From Atrichornis clamosus (Eukaryota > Chordata > Aves > Passeriformes > Menuridae): 64,000 nucleotides of DNA. The position numbers and the translations under genes are program-made. A model generated the notes under the pieces. It made no database searches. It was not told where the DNA came from and saw only the letters and a list, made by a program, of their open reading frames with translations. The stretch lies in contig WBMZ01011683.1 in NCBI GenBank assembly GCA_013400975.1, positions 1 to 64,000 on the forward strand. The letters run 5' to 3'. Shown here piece after piece: positions 12,501 to 22,010 of this stretch (positions are counted from its first letter, which is position 1; each line of letters opens with the position of its first letter).

Positions 12501-13283
12501 GCGTATTTGTATCCTGTTATAACCGTTCATGTCAATTAACTCTTAATCTTTTGCTTCAGAAATAATATAATTTGAAAAAACCAAATCCTTAATGCTTTAT
12601 CATGTTAATTTTCATTAATTTGAGCAACATCCTTGCCACTTTTATTTCCAAATATTACCGTGACTGTCCTTTGACTGTTCCACAGTTACATGGATGTGGA
12701 TTAATGATGATGAAAAAGTCCAGGTAGTCTCCCTGTACTCATCACATAACAATATGCTTCTCAAGGACTTTATCATCCCAGAATCAATAATTGCTGCCTT
12801 GAAATTTCAAATTTACTTGTCTGCAACTAAAAGAGACCTCTTAGAAAAACCTCACAAAACACAACAGTAAAAGTAACCACATATCAATAGCAGATTGCAT
12901 GCCAAACATACTTTCAAAAATGACTGAAAGAAAAGAAATCAAGTGTCTGCATCTGAGGAAAGACTGCCCACTTAAATAAGTTTAGGTGAGATGCAAGCTC
13001 CTTTTGAAGAGGAGTTATTTGCCTTGAATGACTAAGCTCATATAATGTCAGGCAACACAAAGATTGTTGCTCTTTGGAATTTCCTATGTGATCCATGGAA
13101 CAACAGATCCCTGTAAGAACAACAGCAGAATTATCTGGCTCTGCTGTTGATACAGAGAAATTTATTGCTATTGAGACAAGGCTTACAGAAATATTACTCC
13201 AATACCTTTGAGCTGCAGATTTCTTTAAAAAAAAAATCAACCCACAGACATCAAAACCAGATAATGTCTCTTTTTCTTCTCAG
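6513..13283. other. AT-rich unique sequence, no gene seen
   Basis: Nearly 7 kb with no recognisable gene or young repeat. It holds CA/TA-rich islands near 7430-7470, an A run at 7981-7993, and a somewhat GC-richer stretch near 8000-8560. That stretch contains a 77-codon open frame (7999-8232) without known motifs. An A-rich block with AAAAC repeats lies at 11053-11106. I could not assign function to any of it. Confidence 0.55.
11053..11106 (+). repeat. A-rich (AAAAC)n-like low-complexity tract
   Basis: A stretch of imperfect AAAAC and AAAG units of about 54 bp. It could be simple-sequence drift or a decayed poly-A tract; no retrocopy is visible beside it. Confidence 0.7.
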
Positions 13284-14090
13284 CCTGGTACGTCTCGCCC
13301 CTCTCCGTCTCTCCCTCTCTGTGCAAGAACCGCCTTGCTCATACAGTTCCGATGCAGTGGAGCATGGCGTCATGAGATGCTTATTCCTGAATGTAAATGG
13401 AGTGCAACGATAGCGATCCTCCGTGAAAATAAGAATAAGGTCCTGATCGGGCTTAGGCCACCTTCAATGTCATCAGAAGGTGAATTAAAAGGATTTGGCA
13501 ATTCCATGGTCAGCTTCGGTGTGGATCTTCCCAGTTGCAGCTGATGTGACCAGCTGGGTACCGCGCCGTGCTCCACACAAGCACATACGCATAGACATAC
13601 ATACAGGCACAGACGCACGTACAACTTCCTTGCATGCTGAAGCAAACTCCTCCCACTCTCTATTCCTGGTGCACATCTAAATGGCTGTTTTATACGTATT
13701 AACCCTGTGAAACGCTGTTGGACTTTGCTATTCACCTCCCAGATAATAAACTATCCGTTTGCAAGCCTGTCACACAGTTCACAGATCAAAGAATCAAGGT
13801 GTCAACAGCCTTCTTTAGTATAGATATCACTGGTTCTTTACTGCCTAGTTATGCTTGCACAGCCCTTAGACATTTTTGTCTTGAGGTTGCTTACCCCATT
13901 CAAGTACTCTATTTTCCTTTTCACTGCGTCTGTGCTACAGGCTTGCTGGCTGAAAAAATATCACACAAAAAATGCAGCAGTGCCACCCTCCCCCCCCCAT
14001 TATTTAATTCACTTTTCTGCCATCCTGCCTGTCTACTTTTGTACATAGTTAGTTTTACTGTTTAAAATAAAAAAGAAAAAGAAAAAAAAA
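13284..14090 (+). other. CpG-enriched, exon-like block (possible terminal exon with 3' UTR)
   Basis: A strong splice-acceptor-like pyrimidine tract ending in CAG (13267-13283) precedes a frame of 87 sense codons ending at TGA 13542-13544. The first part (13284-13630) has roughly 15 CpG dinucleotides by eye, far above the rest of the window. Downstream are a Pumilio-type TGTACATA (14040-14047) and an AATAAA (14066-14071) followed at once by an A-rich tract. I recognise no protein family in the frame; residues such as 'QFRCSGAWRHEMLIPECKW' are unfamiliar. Alternatives are a conserved non-coding element, an old retroposed transcript end, or chance. The minus strand also has a 121-codon open frame here (13370-13735), so the coding strand is not settled. 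Confidence 0.28.
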
Positions 14091-14112
14091 GGAAAAACAG
14101 AGAAAAAAGAAG
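14063..14112 (+). repeat. A-rich tract after an AATAAA
   Basis: About 50 bp of A with scattered G and T. It begins at an AATAAA hexamer and could be a degenerate poly-A tail or plain low-complexity sequence. Confidence 0.65.
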
Positions 14113-14424
14113 CATAACTATAAATTTTAGATTAAAATGTAATAAGTAGATCTTTATATTAAAAAAAGTTTTAAAGAGGCTTACTTTATTTTACTGTATA
14201 TTTAATATTTTTTAGGACATAATCTGGATGCTATGTCTTTGACAAAAAAGGAGGGAGTGGGACACACAGACAGGAAGATAGGCATCCTAGTTGGGGGCAA
14301 GATTTATACTTCCTTAGTAGAACAAAAAAGTTCCTTGGTTTTCTGACTGTGCTCTTTGGACTTGGTCTCCATACCTTACTTTAAAAGGAGGCATGATGAA
14401 CAAGTTTGTGTGCAATTATTTCTG

Positions 14425-14660
14425 CCAAGACAGCGCCTGTGCCATTAATTTATGAGCAATGGGCTACAGCTGCGATCTCCAGCTCTTAGGCTGGTTTGGT
14501 ATTTCAGTAATTACAACAGTTTCATTAACATTTAAAGGGAATAGTCAGCTCAATATCGGTAACAGACTATTTCGTACAGCGTAGATCCATTTTATATTTG
14601 CATTTGACATTTGATAATCTCTACATATAAGCTCTGAGCCAGAGAAATGAGGTGTCACAC
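14425..14660. promoter_or_regulatory. Candidate conserved non-coding element
   Basis: About 230 bp with balanced base composition, no open frame of note and no repeat signature. It has an E-box CAGCTG (14467-14472), a homeodomain core TAATTA (14508-14513), an extended 'gccattaatttatgagcaat' segment and retained CpGs near 14557-14581. This texture is common in vertebrate developmental enhancers. Conservation cannot be seen from one sequence, so this is an inference from composition and motifs only. Confidence 0.25.
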
Positions 14661-15667
14661 ACAGGAAAATTAACTCAGATGTAACTTCTTAGTAAATCTG
14701 TGAAACTGTAGAAGAAATGTCCAAGGCTGGTAGTGTTATGAAGAACACCTATTTTCCAGTCTTACATTCATTTGAAACATGAAACATCATTTTTATATCT
14801 TTATTTTGTACTTGTGACATTTCTGGATATTGAAAAGAAATAGAAGCAGGAAGCTGGAGGAGTAGTAAAATAGTCAACAGGTCAGAAATGTGTATATATT
14901 GTCTATTTTTATCTAATAAAATCAGACATGTTTCTGAGATGACAGCTTTATTTTGTAGCAGTCTTCATTTAGGCTATCATTCTCCTCAGCAACTGCACTT
15001 CTACCTTGCACAGCTGAGGCAATTAACTAGACTCAACAAAGAAACCTCACTGATATCAGCACAGAAGTAATAAGGGGTAAACAGGAAACGATAAATAAAA
15101 TTCAGTGTAGACAGGTTTAAGCTGATGAATATGGGTATAAACAATCATAAATTCTGCATACCTCATGAACTTCACGACTATACTGGTCTATAAAAATGAT
15201 AGCTCGATGTTCAGCAGGAGTGAGAAAAACAAAATTGTTAGGAACTACTGGAAAAGGAGTAAGGAACAAAGCACAAATTATCACTGCTTAATATCATAGA
15301 CAAATAGTTTTTCATATCCTTTAACTGTATAGTTAATATCCCCCATAGCTGAGGAATATGGAAAAAATGCAGAGGGATCAATGGAAGATGACCAAAGAAG
15401 TCAAGCTCACGGAGTGGTTTCCTTAAGAGACAGGATCAAACAGATGCAGACGACTTATCCTAGGGAACTAGAAGAATTTGTAATAGACCTGTTTGCAGTG
15501 ATGAGTGACCTTGCAGACAAAGTAGGATGACCAGGTCTAAAACAAGCGAGATGTAATACCTAATCCTTCATACATAATGCAGTTTAACTGTAAAATTTCT
15601 TGCCATAGGATGTGTGGGGGCAAAAACCTTTTATGATCTCAAACAGCAAGGTCCTCAGAACACAAAA
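14661..15667. other. Unique sequence before the LTR, no gene seen
   Basis: About 1 kb without a convincing gene. The part near 15340-15540 has a LINE-like texture ('gatgaccaaagaag', 'agagacaggatcaaac') but I could not match it confidently to any element. Confidence 0.5.
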
Positions 15668-15672
15668 TTATG
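15668..15672 (+). other. Target-site duplication, left copy (ttatg)
   Basis: The 5-bp sequence ttatg directly precedes the LTR's TG start and is repeated exactly after its CA end at 16442-16446. Five bp is typical of ERVL-like and some other avian retroviral insertions. Confidence 0.8.
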
Positions 15673-16055
15673 TGTGGCAACCTAACCACTGTCTAGGTTG
15701 CTCCATGGTTGGTTGTATCCACAACATTTGGGAACATGATGTCTTAAACAAGCTGTTGCAAACCAACATAGGGGAATGGCCAGTAACAAGCAGATTCTCA
15801 GGAAGTGGAGTAATGTTGTTTTGATGCCTAGTCCCCCATTTTCATCATAAGACACAGGTGTGCAGCTGCAAGAAGCAGGGACAAACAGCAGTCATATCCC
15901 TAGAGGGAGCTATGGATCACCAAGGACCCCAAAGCACCCTCTGACTCTTTTTGGGAATTCTCCATCAGAAAACTGTACATGACTCATAGTGTTGCATCGG
16001 ACACGAAGAATTCCCTCCCTGGGGAGGGATCTAGGTGTTTCCATGCTTACTGGAA

Positions 16056-16064
16056 TATATATAG
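16056..16064 (+). promoter_or_regulatory. TATA-like box of the LTR
   Basis: A TATATATAG-like core lies about 390 bp into the LTR. It is placed as expected for the U3 promoter, with transcription predicted to start about 25-30 bp downstream. Whether it is still active is unknown. Confidence 0.6.
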
Positions 16065-16310
16065 CCCAACAAGATCCTTGTTTGATCCCTACCCCCAGTG
16101 GATCAAGACTGAGATGGCTATTCCAAAGACAGACCTTTAAATTACAATAATCAAGTGTTGTCGCTCAGTCCAGGGGTGATGATACCTTTCCACTATCTAC
16201 TCTTGTTCGTTCCTTCTCTTTCATTATTTTTCTTATTAATTTTCTTCATGATTTTTTTATACTTTTATAGGAAAGAACCTAAACAGCCATGTTATGTCCT
16301 TTCTCTTGCA

Positions 16311-16331
16311 ATTAAATTATTTTAAAATAAA
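16311..16331 (+). terminator. LTR polyadenylation signals
   Basis: ATTAAA at 16311-16316 and AATAAA at 16326-16331 lie about 110-130 bp before the LTR end, as expected for the end of an R region in a retroviral LTR. Confidence 0.65.
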
Positions 16332-16441
16332 TCTGCCTCATATATGCGCACCAGCCATTCAGTGTCATTTCACTCTAATTCATCTCAAGGGATTTATTAA
16401 CAGGAACAACATTTACCCTGCCTCAGAGGCAGGTCATAACA

Positions 16442-16446
16442 TTATG
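16442..16446 (+). other. Target-site duplication, right copy (ttatg)
   Basis: Exact repeat of 15668-15672, directly after the CA end of the LTR. Confidence 0.8.
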
Positions 16447-19400
16447 TTCTCATGAGATGAAGAATATCTTCCCTCTAGCTGAGGAAATTCCTGAGGAGTG
16501 AATTTGCTGGAGGCTGGGAGAATATGCTGGAGGACATTCACCTTGTAATGTTTGAATATTCTTTCCTAAGCATCTACTATTGACTACCGTCAGAAATATT
16601 ATGGATTCTGAGAAGGTGGTTGGTTGGTCTGACCAATCTTCGGTTCTTCTGAAATAGCCTTGTCAATCCACTGAAGGAAGCAGAAGACATATTGTGTTAT
16701 TACTGGCAATTCAAATGGAGTTTCCTGTTCCTTCCTAAGTTTCTTTTATATCAAGAAAATTGTTTCACACAAAGCTTTCAGATTGTGTGAAAGACAAAAT
16801 AGTTATTTTGTATTATCTTCCAAGAAATCAGTTTAGAAATTCAAACTGAGATCTGAAAGCCTCCTCATTGAAGCCTGATGAAAATGTCAAGGCCAACCAA
16901 TGTCATTGTACCAACTGGATAAGAGTTAGGCAAGAATGGTTTGAAATAGTGCCCTGTCCAACAACATTTAGCCCTTAACTAGTCAGTACAAGAGGCAGTC
17001 TGATAGCTCAGTTTAATACAAGTTTGAGTCATATTAATGTCATTCTGAAAACTGGGAGGAAAGTTAAGAACTAAAATATTTCTCTGTACTGCATCTCTGT
17101 GCTACGTCTATTAAAAAAAAAAGAAGTATTTCCTGCAGGAGTCATAGCTAGTAGTGATCTAGTGAGATTCTTGCAGTCATGGGAGCTTTGAAAATTTGGA
17201 CTAACTGACAATTTGACTTGAGCTTTGTCTTTAAAAATAATTTTGACTTCAAAATTTATAAGGCATTTGTTACTGTTTTCAGAAACTGACTATTTCCTAT
17301 TTTCAGAGTCAGTTAAAGAAAGGAACAAAGTGTAAACCAAGGAACTCAGTGTAATAAGCAACAAATATTTCTTTAAATGTAATTCTACTAGAATTTCTAT
17401 CCATAAGTTGTGGAATACGTATTTTAGTACAAGCATCAGTCCAATATCTTGTATTTCACCAATAATTTTATATTAAAACCAAATATAAAACAAAACTAAA
17501 AACACTGTTCTAGAACATTCTAGCAAGTAGAGATTCTTAAAAAAATAAGCATCAGGATAGATTTGGGAATGCAAATGAATTAATATCAAATTACTGATGA
17601 TTTGTGGGTGCCATTTCAGTATATGCATCCCCTTCTTGAAACACTGGGCTTCTCTATTAGCTGAAAATGGTGTATTTAATTTCACACAGAAATAAAGGAA
17701 TTCTGAACATAAAAAGTCATTCTACCAGTACAAGTTAAATTATTTTTCCATTGCTTTATAGCATTAATAGCCCTTTCTCAACATTATAAGGTCTAAGTAG
17801 TAATGAATTTCTGGATTTTAAAATTTCTGATAAATTATTTTGCTTGTTGTCTTTGTGCACCTGATTTGCTATTCACTTACAGTCTTTTTTAGAGAGCTGT
17901 GAAAGATAGTCCTGTGTTTGTCTTATGACACAAGGGCAATTGAGCTCCAATCTCATCCAGATAATTTGTTCCGAGAACTAAAACACTTTGCAGAGTATAT
18001 GTTGCATGGACATTAAAGTGCAACATCAGCCTAGAAACAAGGTATTCACATTTTCTATGCATTTTAAACAGGTTGAGAGTTCTAGTCTTAATTCTCATTG
18101 ATTGAAAAATGAGCCTGCACAAACTTATTTGTATCTGATTGGGGTGTCATAGAATGGCTTTAATATAATTTTCAGGTGATCGGAAAAAAATACAATACAA
18201 AAAATGAATGAATTAATATATATGTAATATTCTATACATGTGATTAACATGGAGTGGTTGTGGGTAATATCAGAGACCAGTTTTCTGACTGCAGCACAAA
18301 ATGGTAACAGATACCCTCTTGTCAGAATCCATGTACAAAGTAGACATGAGGCTTTAAAACCTCAGTAGGAAAGAGGACACATGCAATTTTCTGCAGCAGA
18401 AACCTCTTTTTCTGTTCTTCTTCTAAAAAGTACTTGGCATTTTCAGCACAAATTGATAAGTTTTTACAGGCCTGTCATAGCACCTGACAAAGGCAAATAC
18501 CTGAGGTGTGTTCAGCTGGCACCTTAGCCACTGTGAGCTCTCTTGTCACTGGAGAAAAAAGTTACCATCTCCCTTGATGAGGTTTGGATCAAGGCTTCTT
18601 CCTCGATCCACGCCAGTGTAAACGTGAAATGGTTTGTTCTCAAATGAGAGATGTTATAAGCTAGATTGCTGATCATTGAACTGGAAGTGAGGAAAGGCAG
18701 AGGAATAGCTGGATACCACGAGACTACTGAGAGTACTGGGGCCTGCCAATGAGAATGTCTGCTGCCTTCTGCCTTGCTGGCAGTAAATCAAACACAGACA
18801 CCAGTAAGAGGGTGGCATGGGAGAGAAATACTCACAAAACAAGCTATCAGTTTCATCTGGGAAATGGCAGTCACAGGCATGTGTGCATGTGTGTGTGTGT
18901 TTGTGACAATTTCCAATGCAGAGTACCTCCCAGTGGACTGGCATTTGGGTTTTTGATGGTGCCCCTCAGTTCCATTGTGGGAAACTCAGATATTAGCCTA
19001 AGTCTGTTAAGGTATAACAGACATCTTGCACAGGCAATTGATTCTGAAGTGTTCTCATAATCCCAGAAATCCACCTAAAGCATACCTAGACCTCAGCCTG
19101 GATCTCCTCAGCAGCCTGATCACACTGTGACTCAATGGGGGTCTTTGAAATCTCAGGCACAGAGAGTGGTAGCATCATTTGGGGACATTAATTGTGGGAA
19201 CAGTCCTGTAGCTACTGTGGCTCAGCCTGGAGCTGCACATACAGTCTTAGACCTGCATTTAGTTTTTCTTCTTAATCAGAAAGTCATTCAAGAGATACAG
19301 TTGCAGTGCAGTTGTGGTGTGTAAGTTGGTAGCAAACCATAATATATTAAGCAAATTCAGAGGGCAATCCACAGCAGATCACTGAATAGCTCACCTCATT

Positions 19401-20582
19401 TGATAAATTTTAGGTGAGACCCGCCACTGTTTCTATGCTGTTGAACAAAATCATTACAAGAATTCCATGAGAATATAGTAAAACACAAGTCTTCTGAAAA
19501 GATAACATGATCATTTTTAGAATAAGAACAACAAATTAAACTTTCATTCTGAAGAGCTGTTGTAAATATTCCTTTTCTTTTTTCCACTTTTGGAGTTTAA
19601 ATATTTAATAATTTTTCTGACCGTTACAAAATTATTTCACCTTTCTGATTTAAGGCTTTCTGAAATTGCTTTAATTTTTCAGTTAAAAAATTCAATTCAT
19701 TTACTTTTTCTTTCGCTACATTGAAAATAACCATAAAAACTAATAGTTCAAAATGATCAATTTTAGATACACAAACATATTGCTTACTATTAACATTTTT
19801 CTTTTGGTTTAACCAATTTTTTTCCTAATCCAAAACTAATTTACAGCTTGTTGGTTTTTTTTTTTTCTGTTTGACATTAGAAACAATGAAAACATAGGTA
19901 TTCATGAAAGTTTTTTCATTCAGAAATTAGAATTCTGTTCTTACTCTGCCACAGGATACTAATGCATAATTCTGAATGGTCTGCAGAATGCCTTCAATGA
20001 TAATGGATGTTCTAAAGGTGGCCTTTGGTCTTCAAAATACAATAAACTTGTAGAAACAGTAAAGGGGAATGTTTTCAGATTTTTCCCCTTCATTGACACA
20101 TTTTAAAACTTTTCACCAAACCCCATTTTAAAAAACAAAATTCTTTCCTCTCTGAGGAAAGTTTTTTCCTTCTTTTTTATGATTTAAAAACCCCCATTCT
20201 TAATTTGATACAGGATTTTAAAAAGCCCGCATTGAAATATTGAACCAAAATGTCCAATACTCAAATTTTTTCACAGCAAAAGCAGAATCAGAGGGACAAA
20301 GCTGCTGCAGGTGCTGGACACTGGAGGTTTGTGTACCATATCCTTCTTTGCTCTTTCAATCTTACTTTCTGGCTGTATGCATAGTTCAGCTTGGAGCTCA
20401 TTAAGGTTTTGCTGCAGTACAAAGGAAGGGGTCAATGTTATAGAAGTCTCTCATTAATATTATTTATAGGTCTAGCAGTCTTAGGAAATTATCCCTCCCA
20501 AAAGTGTTTGGAGGGTAGCATATTCTCTATTTTCATTGCTAAATTTTTAATAAATCAAAGCTTTTTCTGACACACGCTAATT
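16447..20582. other. AT-rich unique sequence, no gene seen
   Basis: About 4 kb without a recognisable gene. It includes a short TG run at about 18887-18903 inside a moderately GC-richer stretch (18650-19330) with several overlapping short frames on both strands and no family motifs. A very AT-rich segment lies at 19590-20240. Confidence 0.55.
18880..18905 (+). repeat. Short (TG)n microsatellite
   Basis: An interrupted TG dinucleotide run of about 25 bp. Short frames on both strands run through it and should not be read as genes. Confidence 0.7.
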
Positions 20583-20721
20583 TCACAGAATATTCTGAAT
20601 TGGATGGGACCCACAAGGACCATTGAGTTTACCTCCTAAATTAATGGCCCATATGGGGATTGACCCCATAATCTTGGTATTACCAGCACTATTCTCCAAC
20701 AAATTTATTGAGATAACCATA
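20583..20721 (-). mobile_element. TguSINE1-like SINE: tRNA-Ile-derived head with CR1-type tail
   Basis: Read on the minus strand, the element begins near 20721 with a degraded tRNA 5' part. It continues 'gttggagaatagtgctgg' (compare tRNA-Ile 'gttggttagagcgtggtgct'), then 'taataccaagattatggg' and a B-box-like GGGTCAATCCC (20656-20666), and ends the tRNA part in 'atatgggcca'. It then passes into 'ctcaatggtccttgtgggtcc' and a 'cagaatattctgtgaa' tail of CR1 type. Transcription by RNA polymerase III from the internal A and B boxes and mobilisation by CR1 reverse transcriptase are the known modes of such SINEs. The copy is diverged and its A box is poor, so it is presumably inactive. It is not a functional tRNA: the 5' half is disrupted and the acceptor stem is gone. 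Confidence 0.78.
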
Positions 20722-21334
20722 TTTCTTTAGTAGATTAAGATATTGGTATTGTTTGCATTTAATTTCAAATTAATACAATATGAAAAATTGTTTTGAGAGG
20801 AGAAAATATACGAATAAAATGTACTGTTCAGAAAGTAGTAATATGATTCATAATTAAGAATAACGACAGAGAGCTTAAAATAAAAGAGAACTATCAAAAG
20901 AATTGACATTGTCTGGGCTATTATTTTTCATCATGTATATGGAGTTAGAATATATTTTTCAATGCCTTTTATTATTATAATCTCTGTCTTAAAATCAAAC
21001 AGAAAGCAAATAAAATAATATAAACAGCAAAATTTGCCACTGGAAATGTCTGGAAAATATAACAGAGCTCTGAGATAGAAAATCTCTGATGATATTAAGT
21101 TGTCATTAATTTTGCCATTAATGTTGGATCATAATTAATATGGAGTCATGTTCTAAAGAAATATTGAAATTTTTTTCAGATCAAGTTCTTCCATTCAAAG
21201 AGCTGCTTGCTTGAGTTCAAGTAGAATCTGTAGTAAATTGTGGTAGTATATTTTCTCCACAGAACTTATGCTGTATCTATTCACCTTTGAACAATGACTG
21301 ATTTGCAATTCTCAGGACCGGAAATAACAAATCG
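20722..21334. other. Very AT-rich unique sequence, no gene seen
   Basis: About 600 bp between the SINE and a CR1 copy, with many A/T runs. The 60-codon minus frame at 20727-20909 is a low-complexity chance frame. Confidence 0.55.
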
Positions 21335-22010
21335 ATCATAGAATTATAAAATGGCTTGGGGTTGGAAGAGACCTTAAAGATCACCTAGTTCCAACTCCCC
21401 TGCCACAGGTCACCTTCCACTTGACCATGACACTGATGCTCAGGGCGCCATCCAATCTGGCCTTGAACACTTCCAAGGACAGGGCATCCACAACCTCCTG
21501 GAGTACCCAGTTTCTGCGTCTCACTATGCCCATCATGAACAATTTCTTCCTAAAATCTAATCGAAACCTACTCTTTTTGAGTTTAAGGTTGAATCCCACT
21601 TGTCCTATCACTACATGCCCTTGTCAAAACTCCCTCACCTAAAGTCCCTCTCCAGCTCCCTTGTATGTCCCCTAGAGGTACTGGAAGGTGCTATAAGGTC
21701 ACCCTGGAGCCTTCTCTTCTCCAAAGCAGACAACCCCAATTCTCAGTCCGTGTTCATAGGCGAGGTGCTCCAACCCTCTGATCACCTTTGTGGCCCTCCT
21801 CTGGGCTTGCTCCAACAAAGCCGTGTCCTTCTTGTGCTGAGGACCCCAGAACCGGATGCATCACTCCAGGTGCAGTATCATGAGAACAGAGTAGGGGTGG
21901 GGAATCGTCTCCCTTCATCCTGCTGGCCACATTCCTTTGATGCAGCGCAGGATATGGTTAGCCTTCTGGGCTGTGAGCACGCACTGCTGGCTCATCTTGA
22001 GCATCTCAAC
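21335..22010 (-). repeat. CR1 LINE copy, minus strand, 5'-truncated
   Basis: The left edge 'atcatagaattataaaatgg' is the inverted CR1 3' terminus. Moving right are 'ggttggaagagacctta', 'ggccttgaacacttccaagg', 'gggcatccacaacctcctgg', 'cctctgggcttgctccaac' and 'tgctggctcatcttgag', which are successive CR1 3'-region and ORF2 blocks in reverse complement. At about 675 bp it is the longest uninterrupted CR1 copy here. Open frames of 164 and 73 codons on the plus strand and 76 on the minus strand lie over it; the plus-strand ones are antisense and meaningless. Confidence 0.95.

Larger units (their letters stand above)
15673..16441 (+). mobile_element. Solo LTR of an avian endogenous retrovirus, ERVL-like
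   Basis: A 769-bp element starting TGTGGCAACC and ending GGTCATAACA, flanked by an exact 5-bp duplication. Within it, in plus orientation, are a U3-like region, a TATA-like 'atatatatag' (about 16056-16064), a T-rich downstream section, polyadenylation hexamers ATTAAA (16311-16316) and AATAAA (16326-16331), and a U5-like end containing 'gtgtcatttcactctaattc' and 'aaggg'. That end is a pattern I associate with avian ERVL LTRs. No gag, pol or env sequence is next to it on either side, so it is a solo LTR left by recombination between the two LTRs of a provirus. The 70-codon frame at 15612-15824 overlaps the LTR start and is not a gene. The exact subfamily name is uncertain. Confidence 0.87.

Noticed and set aside
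15340..15545. LINE-like texture ('gatgaccaaagaag', 'agagacaggatcaaac')
   Set aside because: I could not line it up with any CR1 or L3 block over more than about 20 bases, so it was not listed as a repeat.
15612..15824. 70-codon plus-strand frame
   Set aside because: It spans the left boundary of the solo LTR and has no retroviral protein similarity.
18654..19074. Cluster of overlapping frames of 60-103 codons on both strands
   Set aside because: They overlap each other in different frames around a TG run; none shows motifs, so the cluster reflects locally low stop density.
20646..20721. Possible tRNA-Ile gene on the minus strand
   Set aside because: Only the 3' half including the B box is recognisable; the 5' half and acceptor stem are degraded, and a CR1-type tail follows directly, so it is a SINE head.
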